This document shows positions 32,309 to 44,315 of a DNA stretch of 64,000 nt, in pieces. This DNA is from Rhodanobacter ginsengisoli (GTDB lineage Bacteria > Pseudomonadota > Gammaproteobacteria > Xanthomonadales > Rhodanobacteraceae). The notes under the pieces are model-generated. The model saw only the letters and a list, made by a program, of their open reading frames with translations, was not told the DNA's origin and did not search any database. The translations under genes and the position numbers were made by a program. The stretch spans positions 372,001 through 436,000 of the forward strand of contig NZ_JBHSNF010000002.1 of assembly GCF_042657065.1 (NCBI RefSeq), read 5' to 3'. How positions within the stretch are numbered: position 1 is the stretch's first letter; every line of letters starts with the position of its first letter.

Positions 32309-32533
32309 TCAGTAATGTGGCGGCGGGGGTTCACTGTGCGGGTCATCGGCCAACGCAGTGCGCATGGACGACAACTCGCCATGCAGGTCGCGCAACGCCC
32401 GTTCCAGCGCGGCGATCCGCTGGGACTGCTCGGCATCGGCAGAGGTCAGTGCCTGCACCGTGTCATCGATGAAAGTCAGCTTGACCTCCATCTCGTCGAG
32501 CCGCTTTTCCAATGCGTCGTTCGATCCGCTCAT
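32309..32533 (-). CDS. slyX: SlyX family protein
   Basis: The 74-residue coiled coil MSGSNDALEKRLDEMEVKLT ... RIAALERALRDLHGEL ends in SEPPPPHY, the diagnostic PPHY tail. The start ATG shares its first base with the ugd stop (TGATG), showing translational coupling. Function unknown; in enterics it sits near slyD. Confidence 0.93.
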   Translation of the reverse strand: MSGSNDALEKRLDEMEVKLTFIDDTVQALTSADAEQSQRIAALERALRDLHGELSSMRTALADDPHSEPPPPHY

Positions 32534-33876
32534 CACTGAATCCGCAGACTGCGACCACGGCCGATGCCGTAATAGGCCAACCCCGCCTCTTCCACCGTGG
32601 CCGGATCGTACAGGTTGCGCCCGTCGAAGATGGCCGGCTCGGCCAGGGCGGCGCGGATGGCGGAAAAATCCGGGCTCCGGAATGCCTTCCATTCCGTGAC
32701 GACGGCCAGCACGTCGGCACCCTGCAGGGCGTCTTCAGCGTGCTCGCACAACACGAGGTCGTCGCGCTCGCCATACAGCCGATGGGTCTCCTGTCGCGCC
32801 TCGGGGTCAAACGCACGAACCTTGGCGCCGGCACCCCACAACGCCTCCATCAACTCCCGGCTGGAGGCTTCACGCATGTCATCGGTATTCGGCTTGAACG
32901 CCAGTCCCCACAGTGCGATCGTCCTGCCCGCCAGCCGACCATCGAAATGGCGCGAAATCAGCTCGAACAACTTGGTCTTCTGCTGCCGGTTGACCGCCTC
33001 GACCGCACCGAGCAGGCGCGCCTCGTAGCCATGGTTGTGCGCCGTACGCTCCAGCGCCTGCACGTCCTTGGGGAAACAGGACCCGCCGTAGCCCGCGCCC
33101 GGATAGATGAAGTGATAGCCGATCCGGGGATCCGAGCCGATACCCTGGCGCACCAGTTCGACATCGGCACCGACCCGCTCGGCGATATTCGCGATCTCGT
33201 TCATGAAGCTGATCTTGGTCGCCAGCATCGCATTGGCGGCGTACTTGGTCAGCTCCGCCGAACGCTCGTCCATCACCACCATCCGCTCGTGATTGCGATT
33301 GAATGGCGCATACAGCTTGCGCAACACCGCCACCGCCCGTTCGCTGGAAGCGCCCACGATGATCCGGTCGGGCCGCAGGCAATCTTCCACCGCGGCGCCT
33401 TCCTTCAGGAACTCCGGATTGGATACCACGTCGAACTCCACCGCGACCTGGCGACCGGCCAGTTCGCTTGCCACCGCTTCGCGCACACGGTCGGCGGTAC
33501 CGACCGGCACGGTCGACTTGTTCACCACCACGGCATAGCGATCCAGATGCTGACCGATGCTCCGGGCCACCGCCAGCACATACTTCAGATCCGCGCTGCC
33601 GTCTTCATCCGGCGGCGTGCCCACGGCAATGAAAATCAGCTCGCCATGCGCGATGGCCGACGCCGCGTCCGTGGTGAATTCGAGCCGTCCGCCGGCATGA
33701 TTCCGCCGCACGATCGATTCCAGACCAGGCTCGTAAATGGGAATCTCGCCATGCTTCAGGCGCTCCACCTTGGCCGCGTCGATATCGACGCAGAGCACGT
33801 GATTGCCCATTTCCGCCAGGCAGGCACCGGTGACCAGTCCGACATAGCCGGTACCGAAGATCGTGACTTTCATCAT
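32533..33876 (-). CDS. ugd: UDP-glucose 6-dehydrogenase
   Basis: The enzyme oxidises UDP-glucose to UDP-glucuronate for exopolysaccharide or lipid-A modification. The 447 residues have the Rossmann motif FGTGYVGLVTGACLAEMG, VNKSTVPVGTAD, the catalytic Cys in GYGGSCFPKDVQAL and the C-terminal GLAFKPNTDDMREASS. Start at ATG 33876, or 33873 which begins MKVTIFGTGY. No glycosyltransferase cluster adjoins it in the window. Confidence 0.97.
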   Translation of the reverse strand: MMKVTIFGTGYVGLVTGACLAEMGNHVLCVDIDAAKVERLKHGEIPIYEPGLESIVRRNHAGGRLEFTTDAASAIAHGELIFIAVGTPPDEDGSADLKYVLAVARSIGQHLDRYAVVVNKSTVPVGTADRVREAVASELAGRQVAVEFDVVSNPEFLKEGAAVEDCLRPDRIIVGASSERAVAVLRKLYAPFNRNHERMVVMDERSAELTKYAANAMLATKISFMNEIANIAERVGADVELVRQGIGSDPRIGYHFIYPGAGYGGSCFPKDVQALERTAHNHGYEARLLGAVEAVNRQQKTKLFELISRHFDGRLAGRTIALWGLAFKPNTDDMREASSRELMEALWGAGAKVRAFDPEARQETHRLYGERDDLVLCEHAEDALQGADVLAVVTEWKAFRSPDFSAIRAALAEPAIFDGRNLYDPATVEEAGLAYYGIGRGRSLRIQ

Positions 33877-33960
33877 CTTTGTGTCGATTCCCTTGAGCGT
33901 CAGCCCCGTATTCTAACCGCCCACCGCTTGCAGCACGGCATCTGTCGACCCCCTAAATGC

Positions 33961-33990
33961 AGAAGGGCGCGAATCGCTTCGCGCCCTTCT
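33961..33990 (-). terminator. Hairpin downstream of the FKBP gene
   Basis: AGAAGGGCGCGA and TCGCGCCCTTCT form a 12-bp perfect stem. Only a weak T-run follows leftwards (GCATTTAGG), so it is terminator-like rather than classic. Confidence 0.65.
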
Positions 33991-34024
33991 GCCAGGTTAC
34001 GGTCGTGGGACCGCGACTTTGTTG

Positions 34025-34783
34025 TTACTGACCGCCAGGTGCAGCACCGGCCGGCGTCGGAGCGGTGTTGACCAGGGTCACGTCGAAGATCAGCGTGGCA
34101 TTCGGCGGCATCGGCGGCTGCGGCTCGGCGCCATAGGCCAGCGAGGACGGAATGAACAGCTTGTAGTGGCCACCGACCCGCATCAGCTCAAGACCTTCGC
34201 GGAAGCCCGGAATCACCCCGGCCAGCGGAATCTTGGCCGCACCCGGCGGGTTGTGCTTCGCCGAAGCGTCGAACACCTGGCCATCGATGAAGCTGCCCGT
34301 GTAGTTGATCTCGACCGTGTCGTTCGGACCCGGACGCGCGCCCGTGCCCTGGCTGATCACCTGGTACTGCAGGCCCGAGGCCGTGGTCTTCACACCGGCG
34401 ACGCTCTTGTTCTTGGCCAGAAAAGCCTCGCCCTCGGCCTTGTTCTTGGCAGCGAGCTTGACCATTTCAGCCTGGTACTTTGCCTGCACATGGGTCATGA
34501 AGGCTTCGTACACCTGCTTGGCATCGGCATCGCTGACGGTCGACTTCTGACCGGACAGGGCCGCCTGCACACCACGGGCGACGGCGGCGGGATCCAGCTC
34601 ATCACGCACGATCGGAGGAATGCTCTCGCCCATCTTGTAGTAGCCAAACACATAACTGGCCTTGGCCTTGTCGACCGTGCCGGCGGCGCCCTTCTTGGCG
34701 GTCTGGGCATATGCGCCCACCGTCATGCCCAGCGCAACGGCCAGCGCGACCGCGGTCAGCGTGGGACGCAGAAAATGCTTCAT
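34025..34783 (-). CDS. FKBP-type peptidyl-prolyl isomerase, periplasmic
   Basis: The 252-residue protein starts MKHFLRPTLTAVALAVALGM with a signal peptide (cleavage after AYA). An N-terminal dimerisation region (ASYVFGYYKMGESIPPIVRD) of the FkpA/Mip type is followed by the FKBP domain from about 130, with VEINYTGSFIDGQVFDAS, VIPGFREGLELMRVGGHYKL and IPSSLAYGAE. A Pro/Ala/Gly tail ends it. GAGGGAG precedes the start. It likely assists folding of outer-membrane proteins. Confidence 0.95.
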   Translation of the reverse strand: MKHFLRPTLTAVALAVALGMTVGAYAQTAKKGAAGTVDKAKASYVFGYYKMGESIPPIVRDELDPAAVARGVQAALSGQKSTVSDADAKQVYEAFMTHVQAKYQAEMVKLAAKNKAEGEAFLAKNKSVAGVKTTASGLQYQVISQGTGARPGPNDTVEINYTGSFIDGQVFDASAKHNPPGAAKIPLAGVIPGFREGLELMRVGGHYKLFIPSSLAYGAEPQPPMPPNATLIFDVTLVNTAPTPAGAAPGGQ

Positions 34784-34947
34784 TCGAAACTCCCTCGAGT
34801 ATTGGATATGCCGGCGTTGCCGGCCGGGCCCCCCCAATGGAGGCAGGCCACGCATTGTGCGGTGGTTGTCCGGTCTTGGCAACGATTCAGGGGTCTGACC
34901 GTCAGTCCGCATAAAGGTTCACCGTACGACTGACCTGGCCCCGAAAA

Positions 34948-36714
34948 TCAATCGGAACCATCCGCGGAGGGGCCCGGCTTGTTCAGGGTCTCCTTGAGCG
35001 CCGCCTGCAGGCGCGCATGCATCTTCACCAGGCCTCGCCACAGCACGACTGCCAGTACCACGCCCACCACCAGCAGCGACAGCGCGATGCCGCGCGGCGG
35101 CAGGATGGCCGAGCCCAGCGCGCTGACCAGAAGGGCCAGCACCAGCAGGGTCGCCAGCGGAATGGTCCGTGCCAGCACGTTGCGGATGGCCCAGGTGTAG
35201 GAACCGGCGAACCGCTCGCGTATGCCGATCTCGGCCAGCAGCATGCCCAGCGCCTCGGCCTTGCGATACACCGCGATCAGCATCGGCAACGACAGGAACA
35301 ATGCAGACGCCCAGATCAGCGTGTGGCGCAGGTCACGACCGATGCCAAGCGTCGAGAACCAGCCCCAGCTGTGCGCATTCACATAGGCCCCCATCACGAA
35401 CAACGTCACCACCAGCAACACATTGATCGCGATGTGCCACAGCAGGCGCCGAAAGATCGCCGCGATGGCCGCGTTCTCGTTGACGGGCTTGAGGTTTTCC
35501 AGCCAGCCGCTGTAACTGGTCGCCAGCAATCGCAGCGAGCGCGGTGTCGCCCGACGCAAGCCGTTGGCCAGTCCATCCGCCGAACGGTTCAGATAGGGCG
35601 AAGCGGCCATGCACACGACGGAAACCGCCACCGCAATCGGATAGATGAAATCGCTGATCACGCCCAGTGAAAGCCCCAGCGTGGCGATCACGAACGAGAA
35701 TTCGCCGATCTGCGCCATGCCCAGACCCGAACGCAGCGACGTGCGCGCATCGTGACCGACGACGAAAATACCCACGCTGCACGCCAGGGTCTTGCCGACA
35801 ATCACCACCGCGGCGATCAGCAGCGCCGGTACGATGTACTGCAGCAGCATTGCCGGATCGATCTTCAGTCCGATCGCCACGAAAAACAGCGCGGCGAACA
35901 TGTCGCGCAATGGTTCCACCAGTTTCAGGACCCGTCCCACGCTGCGCGATTCGGCCACCACGGCACCGGCCAGAAAGGCGCCCAACGCCACGCTGAAACC
36001 CATCCACACCGCCAGCAGGCTGGCACCGAAACAGATCCCCAGCACACTGACCAGCAAGGTCTCGTCGCGATCGAAGCCGGCCACGTAATCGACCAGTCGC
36101 GGCAGCAGCAGCAGGCCCAGGATCATTCCCACGACCACGAACAGGCCCAGGTGACCGATCAGCGTGAACGCCGCTTCCGCCTGCACCGAGCCGCCTATCG
36201 CGACAGCAGTCAGCAGGGTGAGCATGACGATCGCCAGCAGGTCCTCGGCCACCAGCAAGCCCACCACCAGCTGGGCAAACGGCTGGTGACGCTGACCGCC
36301 CTCGGCCAGCGTACGGGTCGCCACCATGGTCGATGACAACGAGATGATCGCGCCGAGAAACAGCGCGTCCATGCCTTTCCAACCGAGCAGGCCACCGATG
36401 CCGACGCCTATCCACAGCATCAAGCCGACCTCGCCCACCGCCACCGCCAGCACGCCGATGCCCACTTCGCGCAGCTTGCGCACACTGAACTCCAGACCCA
36501 GCGTGAACATCAGCAGCACCACGCCGAGATTGGAGATGTCGTCGATCGCACGCGGATCATCCACCAGCATGCCGGGTGTATGCGGACCGATCAGCACGCC
36601 GGCCAGGATGTAACCCAGCAACACCGGCTGACGCAGACGCTGGAACAGGATCGTGGTGGCACCGGCCACCAGCATCACCACGGCGAGGTCGCGAATGAAC
36701 CCGATTTCGTGCAT
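34948..36714 (-). CDS. Kef/CPA2-type monovalent cation:proton antiporter
   Basis: The 588 residues start MHEIGFIRDLAVVMLVAGAT. The first 380 form the Na/H exchanger fold of about 12 helices with LGYILAGVLIGP, LLMFTLGLEFS, SLSSTMVATRTL, and GMAQIGEFSFVIATLG. The usual C-terminal RCK/TrkA-N domain of KefB/KefC is not there. Instead residues about 430-570 hold further helices (INVLLVVTLFVMGAYV, HTLIWASALFLSLPMLIAVY, TIPLATLLVLALLVSALGSA). It is therefore closer to RCK-less CPA2 members. Start 36726 (MRWGMHEI) is an alternative. Confidence 0.92.
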   Translation of the reverse strand: MHEIGFIRDLAVVMLVAGATTILFQRLRQPVLLGYILAGVLIGPHTPGMLVDDPRAIDDISNLGVVLLMFTLGLEFSVRKLREVGIGVLAVAVGEVGLMLWIGVGIGGLLGWKGMDALFLGAIISLSSTMVATRTLAEGGQRHQPFAQLVVGLLVAEDLLAIVMLTLLTAVAIGGSVQAEAAFTLIGHLGLFVVVGMILGLLLLPRLVDYVAGFDRDETLLVSVLGICFGASLLAVWMGFSVALGAFLAGAVVAESRSVGRVLKLVEPLRDMFAALFFVAIGLKIDPAMLLQYIVPALLIAAVVIVGKTLACSVGIFVVGHDARTSLRSGLGMAQIGEFSFVIATLGLSLGVISDFIYPIAVAVSVVCMAASPYLNRSADGLANGLRRATPRSLRLLATSYSGWLENLKPVNENAAIAAIFRRLLWHIAINVLLVVTLFVMGAYVNAHSWGWFSTLGIGRDLRHTLIWASALFLSLPMLIAVYRKAEALGMLLAEIGIRERFAGSYTWAIRNVLARTIPLATLLVLALLVSALGSAILPPRGIALSLLVVGVVLAVVLWRGLVKMHARLQAALKETLNKPGPSADGSD

Positions 36715-36838
36715 CCCCCACCTCATCAGCCATACCAGTCACTGCAGCTTAAACGACCGACGGGCAACAGCATGTTTCGACCGGCGATCGCCGATGCGAC
36801 TCGCGATCGATTCCATTGCCCGTGAACTGAAAAAAAGC

Positions 36839-36867
36839 TTGACGGATATCCGGCTCGCACCTATTCT
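36839..36867 (+). promoter_or_regulatory. Sigma-70 promoter of the tRNA-Ala-Glu-Asp operon
   Basis: TTGACG (36839-36844), 17 bases, TATTCT (36862-36867). The tRNA begins 18 bases later. Confidence 0.8.
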
Positions 36868-36884
36868 TCTCGGCTTCCAGCGGC

Positions 36885-36960
36885 GGGGCCATAGCTCAGC
36901 TGGGAGAGCGCCTGCATGGCATGCAGGAGGTCGGCGGTTCGATCCCGCCTGGCTCCACCA
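36885..36960 (+). tRNA. tRNA-Ala(GGC)
   Basis: A 76-base cloverleaf with acceptor GGGGCCA/TGGCTCC, anticodon loop ATGGCAT between CCTGC and GCAGG, TTCGATC T-loop, discriminator A and encoded CCA. First gene of a three-tRNA operon. Confidence 0.97.
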
Positions 36961-36969
36961 ATTTGAATT

Positions 36970-37045
36970 GTCCCCATCGTCTAGAGGCCTAGGACATCAC
37001 CCTTTCACGGTGGCGACCGGGGTTCGAATCCCCGTGGGGACGCCA
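36970..37045 (+). tRNA. tRNA-Glu(TTC)
   Basis: A 76-base tRNA with acceptor GTCCCCA/TGGGGAC, anticodon loop CTTTCAC, discriminator G and encoded CCA. It lies 9 bases after tRNA-Ala. Confidence 0.97.
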
Positions 37046-37072
37046 AGTTGGCTCGCAAAAGCTGGAAAATGC

Positions 37073-37149
37073 GGAGTGGTAGTTCAGTTGGTTAGAATGC
37101 TGGCCTGTCACGCCGGAGGTCGCGGGTTCGAGTCCCGTCCACTCCGCCA
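37073..37149 (+). tRNA. tRNA-Asp(GTC), copy 1
   Basis: A 77-base tRNA with acceptor GGAGTGG/CCACTCC, anticodon loop CTGTCAC, discriminator G and encoded CCA. Identical over its length to the copy at 51413-51489 on the other strand. Confidence 0.97.
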
Positions 37150-37163
37150 CTATTCGAACAAGA

Positions 37164-37185
37164 AGCCCGCCTGGCGGGCTTTTTG
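37164..37185 (+). terminator. Terminator of the tRNA-Ala-Glu-Asp operon
   Basis: AGCCCGC/GCGGGCT stem with 3-base loop followed by TTTTT. Confidence 0.92.
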
Positions 37186-37227
37186 TTGTCCGTCATCCGG
37201 GGCTGCCGTCGCCCCTCGTCGTGATGA

Positions 37228-37689
37228 TCAGTCGGCACGTTCCAGGGTGCCGGTGGAGTGGCCCTGCTCGGCAAGGTATTCCAGCCAGCGCGACAGGAAC
37301 CGGTTCATCCGAAGCCGATGCTGGAACACCGTATGTGCCGGTGAAAATGGCCCCAGCACCTGCCACAGGTGGCGTCCCGGATGGCAATGCAGCGCTTCGG
37401 CCACGTGCGCATCGGTGTACATGCGCAGCTGGGCCGACGGCGCGCGCTGACCGGTATGCGTATCGACGAAACCGTAGGTGAGTTCCAGTTCCAGTGTGTA
37501 CGGATGACACTCCTGCACGTGCAGGTGCACGTCGAGACCGTCATCCACCCGGGAGACATAGCGACCGGGCGCCAGTTGCTGTGGTGCGAACAGTCGCGTC
37601 AGGCGGTGATAGTTCTCCGCATAGAGCCCCATCAGGAACTCGAATCGTCCCGGCAGCAGGCTGTTGCGATTGTCCAGTACGGCACTCAT
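37228..37689 (-). CDS. DUF1249 protein (YqiB-like)
   Basis: The 153 residues start MSAVLDNRNSLLPGRFEFLM and contain the family core YAENYHRLTRLF, LHVQECHPYTLELELTYGF and LRMYTDAHVAEALH, ending NRFLSRWLEYLAEQGH. Soluble, unknown function. In enterics yqiB lies beside nudF and cpdA, but neither is here. It follows ppsR by 27 bases and is probably cotranscribed. Confidence 0.9.
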   Translation of the reverse strand: MSAVLDNRNSLLPGRFEFLMGLYAENYHRLTRLFAPQQLAPGRYVSRVDDGLDVHLHVQECHPYTLELELTYGFVDTHTGQRAPSAQLRMYTDAHVAEALHCHPGRHLWQVLGPFSPAHTVFQHRLRMNRFLSRWLEYLAEQGHSTGTLERAD

Positions 37690-37716
37690 GACGGGCGAAA
37701 AAACTCCGGTACACAA

Positions 37717-38532
37717 TCAGAACATGGTCCGCTCGATGCCGAAGCGGTCGAAAATCTTGCTGGCGATCTCCTCGATCGACACGTGCGTGGTGTTGAGGCT
37801 GGGGATGCCGGCCTGACGCATCAGTCGGTCGGCCTGCTCCAGCTCCCAGCGGCATTGCTGCAAGGTGGCATAGCGGCTTCCGGCTCGGCGCTGTTCGCGG
37901 ATCTGCGCCAGTCGCTTCGCATCGATGGTCAGGCCATACAGCCGGTCCTTGTACGGGCGCAGCCTTGCCGGCAACTCCAGTTTCTCGAGATCGTCGTCGG
38001 TCAACGGGTAGTTGGCGGCGCTGACGCCGTAATGCAAGGCCATGTACAGGCAGGTCGGCGTCTTGCCCGAGCGCGACACGCCGACCAGGATCAGGTCGGC
38101 CTCGGCGTAATTCACGTCCATGCCGTCGTCATGCGAGAGTGCGTAGTTGGTCGCATTGATGCGCGCCTCGTACTTCTCGAAATCGACCATGCCGTGCGAA
38201 CGATTGACCGCACCGGAACGTTTGGTGCTCAGCTCGTCCTCCAGCGGCCCGATGAACGGGGCGAACACGTCGAGCATCAGCGCGCCGCTGCTGGCCACGA
38301 TATCGCACAGCGCACGCTCGGCCATGGTGTTGACCACGATCGGGCGCTGGCCGCTTTGCGCGTAGTTGGTCTTGATGCGCAGGGCCGCCAGCTCCGCCTT
38401 CTGCGCGCTGTCCGTGAACGGCAGCCGATGCTTGTCGAACTGCACGCCCTCGAATTGCGCCAGGATACTGTTGCCGATCGTCTCGGCGGTAATACCAGTG
38501 GAGTCGGAGATGAAAAAAACCGTTCGCTGCAT
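37717..38532 (-). CDS. ppsR: Phosphoenolpyruvate synthase regulatory protein PpsR
   Basis: PpsR (DUF299) is a bifunctional ADP-dependent kinase and Pi-dependent pyrophosphorylase that switches PpsA off and on. The 271 residues begin MQRTVFFISDSTGITAETIG, with the P-loop GVSRSGKTPTCLYMAL and the family motif GLTIDAKRLAQIREQR. It is divergent from ppsA, 225 bases apart, the standard arrangement. Confidence 0.97.
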   Translation of the reverse strand: MQRTVFFISDSTGITAETIGNSILAQFEGVQFDKHRLPFTDSAQKAELAALRIKTNYAQSGQRPIVVNTMAERALCDIVASSGALMLDVFAPFIGPLEDELSTKRSGAVNRSHGMVDFEKYEARINATNYALSHDDGMDVNYAEADLILVGVSRSGKTPTCLYMALHYGVSAANYPLTDDDLEKLELPARLRPYKDRLYGLTIDAKRLAQIREQRRAGSRYATLQQCRWELEQADRLMRQAGIPSLNTTHVSIEEIASKIFDRFGIERTMF

Positions 38533-38757
38533 GGAAGCTGCCACCTGCTGAGATACGCACGCCTGCACCTTAGCTCAAAGCCGTTGCCGATTGACCGTCG
38601 GCTGACTGGTATGCCGTTGGAATGATTCCGGTCGGCAATGGTCTTCTTGTGCTTCGCACCATCGGCAGCGGACAATACCAGTCCTTTGCAGCCCACTCAG
38701 GGCCTGTGCACCAAATCCCTTCCGTTACCTTCAAAAAGCTTTCCAAGGAGACTTCCC

Positions 38758-41130
<2,373 letters not shown>

Positions 41131-41170
41131 AGGATCTGATCGTCGGCGACACCGGCGCTCGCATTGCAGC

Positions 41171-41208
41171 GCAACAAAAAGGCCGGAGTGATCCGGCCTT
41201 TTTGTTGC
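41171..41208 (+). terminator. Strong bidirectional terminator after ppsA
   Basis: Arms 41171-41187 and 41192-41208 are exact 17-bp complements (GCAACAAAAAGGCCGGA), with T-rich and A-rich flanks. Confidence 0.95.
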
Positions 41209-41269
41209 GTGCGCCTCGAGGCAAATCGTCGCGTCGACCAAGCACAACAAGGGCTGGACGCCTCGACTC

Positions 41270-41386
41270 ACGTTTTTACATCACCGCCTGAACATCATTT
41301 TTACATCTCGTGCACTGCAGCTTGCCCGGGTGTGCCTTCACCAGTAGCGTTCATACACACGTTTCAATCCTCGATTTGAAGCACGT
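41270..41386. promoter_or_regulatory. Candidate control region of the psrA-like gene
   Basis: Two direct repeats TTTTTACATC lie at about 41273 and 41298. ACGTTTCAA (41359-41367) faces TTTGAAGCACGT about 7 bases on, giving an imperfect palindrome GTTTCAA-N7-TTTGAAGC. PsrA of pseudomonads binds GAAAC-N4-GTTTC-type sites, so the latter is a candidate autoregulatory operator. The match is loose. Confidence 0.35.
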
Positions 41387-41424
41387 GCCATCATCATTTC
41401 CGCTGCGCGCCATGGGGCAACCAC

Positions 41425-42231
41425 TTGAGCAAAACTCAGCGCACCGGCCATCGCGATACCCGCAAGCGACTGCTCGAGGCCACCGAATGGCTGTTCATCG
41501 AAAGCGGTTACGAGGCGATGTCACTGCGTCACATCACCACCCGGGCCGGCGCCAATCTGGCGGCGGTGAACTATCACTTCGGCAGCAAGGAGGCGTTGGT
41601 GCAGGAGTTGCTGTCGCAACGCCTGGATCGGCTCAATCGCGAGCGCCTGCAATTGCTGAGTGCCTGCGAGCAACAGTATCCCGAGGGTCTTGGTGCTGCC
41701 GCTGTATTGGGCATGATGTTCATCCCGGCGTTTCGGCTCAGTCACGGCAGCGCAGCCGGCCCCGCTTTCATGCGCCTGCTCGGTCGAGTCTACAGCGATC
41801 CCTCACCTTTCATCCGCAGTTATCTGCAGGCACATTACCGGCCGATTTCCGGGCGCTTCTTCGAGGCATTTTCACGTGCGCTACCCATGCTGCCACGGCA
41901 GGAACTCGGTTTGCGGCTGCACTTCGCCCTGAAGGCACTCTCCGGCATGCTGGCCGGTGAGGACATGCAGCAGCTGATCACCAGCATCAACAAAGGTGAG
42001 TCGATCAACGACGCCGAACTGCTTGCGCGACTGATCTCACTGCTTTCGCCCATCCTCACCGCACCATTCGGCACCCCAGCGCAGGTCCATGTGATCGAGC
42101 AATTGCTGAAACTGGACAGCGCAACCGCTATAGCCAACACCAACACGGAACCTTCGGCGGACCCAGCACAGGAATTGCATGGCGACCCCACTGCCCCGCA
42201 ATGGATGAGGGAAGGGAGGCTGGCCTCCTAG
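41425..42231 (+). CDS. TetR-family regulator, PsrA-like (fatty-acid responsive)
   Basis: The TTG at 41425 follows GGGG and gives MSKTQRTGHRDTRKRLLEAT, 268 residues. The helix-turn-helix SLRHITTRAGANLAAVNYHF followed by GSKEALVQELL is nearly the one in pseudomonad PsrA, which senses long-chain acyl compounds and represses beta-oxidation genes. A downstream TetR ligand domain and an acidic/Pro tail follow. The next gene in the same direction is a FadL transporter, which fits. No in-frame ATG exists before the HTH, supporting the TTG. Confidence 0.85.
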   Translation: MSKTQRTGHRDTRKRLLEATEWLFIESGYEAMSLRHITTRAGANLAAVNYHFGSKEALVQELLSQRLDRLNRERLQLLSACEQQYPEGLGAAAVLGMMFIPAFRLSHGSAAGPAFMRLLGRVYSDPSPFIRSYLQAHYRPISGRFFEAFSRALPMLPRQELGLRLHFALKALSGMLAGEDMQQLITSINKGESINDAELLARLISLLSPILTAPFGTPAQVHVIEQLLKLDSATAIANTNTEPSADPAQELHGDPTAPQWMREGRLAS

Positions 42232-42353
42232 GAAAAATCTCCTACCACCAACGATTCCGGCATCGCCGGCCACTTGCCCCAGTATCAGTCCGCACAAAAG
42301 AACCCATCGAAATCAGCGGGCACCCCTTCGGACCTTTTCACAGGAGAACCAAC

Positions 42354-43748
42354 GTGAACCGTCATAACGCGCAACGCCTTACCCGACTCAGCACCCAAGC
42401 CAGCCTCGCCCTGGCCGTCGCCGCCGCCCTGGTTCTGCCACTTCGGGCCGAAGCCGGCTCGTTCCAGCTTCCCACCGATAACGCAGCTGGCTGGGCGCGC
42501 GCGAATGCCGGTGGTTCGCTGTTCGCCAACGACCCGACGGCGGTCTACAACAATCCAGCAGCCATGGCATTCTTCACTGCCCCGGTGCTTCAGATCACCG
42601 GTACCGGCATCCGTCCCAGCGCCCAGTTCGAGGGTGAAACCAAGGATTCGCAAGGCAACCCGACCACCGGTGGCAACCCGAATGGCTTCGGCAAGTTCGT
42701 TCCGTTTCCGAACATGGCGTTCGCCGCACCGGTCAACGACCGCCTGACATTGGGCGGCAGCGTGACGGTGCCATACGGCCTGATCAGTGAATACAGCCCC
42801 ACGTGGCGAGGGCGCTACTTCGGCACCAAGACCAGCGTGAAGTCGATCGCCGTGAGCGTCTCGGCCGGCTTCAAGGTCAACGACCAGTTTGCCATCGGCG
42901 TGGGTGTGGTGGGTCAGCGGACCAAGGCACAGCTGAACACCGTGCTGGATACCACCGGTACCGCCGCCGCATTGACGGGCGGAGCCTCCATCGCCTTGTA
43001 TGGCCCGCCACAAACCGCCGACGCGCAGCTCAACGTGAACGTCAAAAAGAATGCGGTCGGCTACTTTGTCGGTTTCGAGTACAAGCCCACCACGGCCGAT
43101 TCGATCGGGCTGAGTTACCACTCGCGCATTGGTCAGACGCTGAGCGGCAACTACAAACTGTACGGTGGCCCGCTCGCGAAGGCCCTGATCCAGGGGGGGC
43201 CATTGCAGTTCCCGACTGCCGGCTTGCCGGTGCTCAACCCCGCCGGCGGTGAGGCCAGCGCCACGCTTGACACACCGGCTTTCGCCAGTCTGGACTGGCT
43301 GCACGCTTTCAATGATCGGCTCAGCGTCGCCGGCTCGATCAAGTGGACCCAGTGGTCCAGCTTCAAGACCCTCACGCTGACTTCCAATGGCCAGACTCTG
43401 GTCAGCCTGCCGCAGGATTACAAGAACAGCATGGAGTACACCATCGGCGGTGACTACAAGTTGAATGCCCAGTGGACCCTGCGTGCCGGCGTCGGTTACG
43501 ACGAGACCCCGACCAACATCATCAGTCGCGACCCGCGCATCCCCGACGGCTCGCGTCGACTGGTCGGCCTTGGCGTGGGTTACCAGGCCACCGATCACAT
43601 GGGCGTCGACCTGGGCTATCAGCATCAGTTCGTCAGCGATACGCCCGTCAACCTGACCAACCAGGTCGGTCTTGGCGCCAGCACGATGGTCGGCAAGTTC
43701 AAGGACCACGGTGACGTGATCAGCCTGACCGGCACCTACCAGTTCTGA
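42354..43748 (+). CDS. fadL: FadL-family long-chain fatty-acid outer-membrane transporter
   Basis: GTG 42354 lies 6 bases after CAGGAGA and starts a 464-residue protein with an N-terminal signal peptide (ASLALAVAAALVLPLRAEA, cut before GSFQL). The mature N-terminus has the hatch signature DNAAGWARANAGGSLFANDP followed by TAVYNNPAAMAFF (NPA motif). Beta-strands run to the terminal Phe (GDVISLTGTYQF), as outer-membrane barrels require. Located 122 bases behind the PsrA-like regulator, with its own terminator. Confidence 0.95.
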   Translation: MNRHNAQRLTRLSTQASLALAVAAALVLPLRAEAGSFQLPTDNAAGWARANAGGSLFANDPTAVYNNPAAMAFFTAPVLQITGTGIRPSAQFEGETKDSQGNPTTGGNPNGFGKFVPFPNMAFAAPVNDRLTLGGSVTVPYGLISEYSPTWRGRYFGTKTSVKSIAVSVSAGFKVNDQFAIGVGVVGQRTKAQLNTVLDTTGTAAALTGGASIALYGPPQTADAQLNVNVKKNAVGYFVGFEYKPTTADSIGLSYHSRIGQTLSGNYKLYGGPLAKALIQGGPLQFPTAGLPVLNPAGGEASATLDTPAFASLDWLHAFNDRLSVAGSIKWTQWSSFKTLTLTSNGQTLVSLPQDYKNSMEYTIGGDYKLNAQWTLRAGVGYDETPTNIISRDPRIPDGSRRLVGLGVGYQATDHMGVDLGYQHQFVSDTPVNLTNQVGLGASTMVGKFKDHGDVISLTGTYQF

Positions 43749-44204
<456 letters not shown>

Positions 44205-44237
44205 AGTGAGTTGCATGGTGGCGCATGCGAGCCGGGA

Positions 44238-44266
44238 ATAATACGCGAGCGAACTTGCCGTGACAA
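44238..44266 (-). promoter_or_regulatory. Sigma-70 promoter of tRNA-Ser
   Basis: Reverse strand TTGTCA (44266-44261), 17 bases, TATTAT (44243-44238), each one base from consensus. The tRNA starts 33 bases on. Confidence 0.85.
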
Positions 44267-44315
44267 CAACCGGCTCTTCCGGCATGCTGCGACGGCTCGC
44301 CCCAACTGAAAACCC

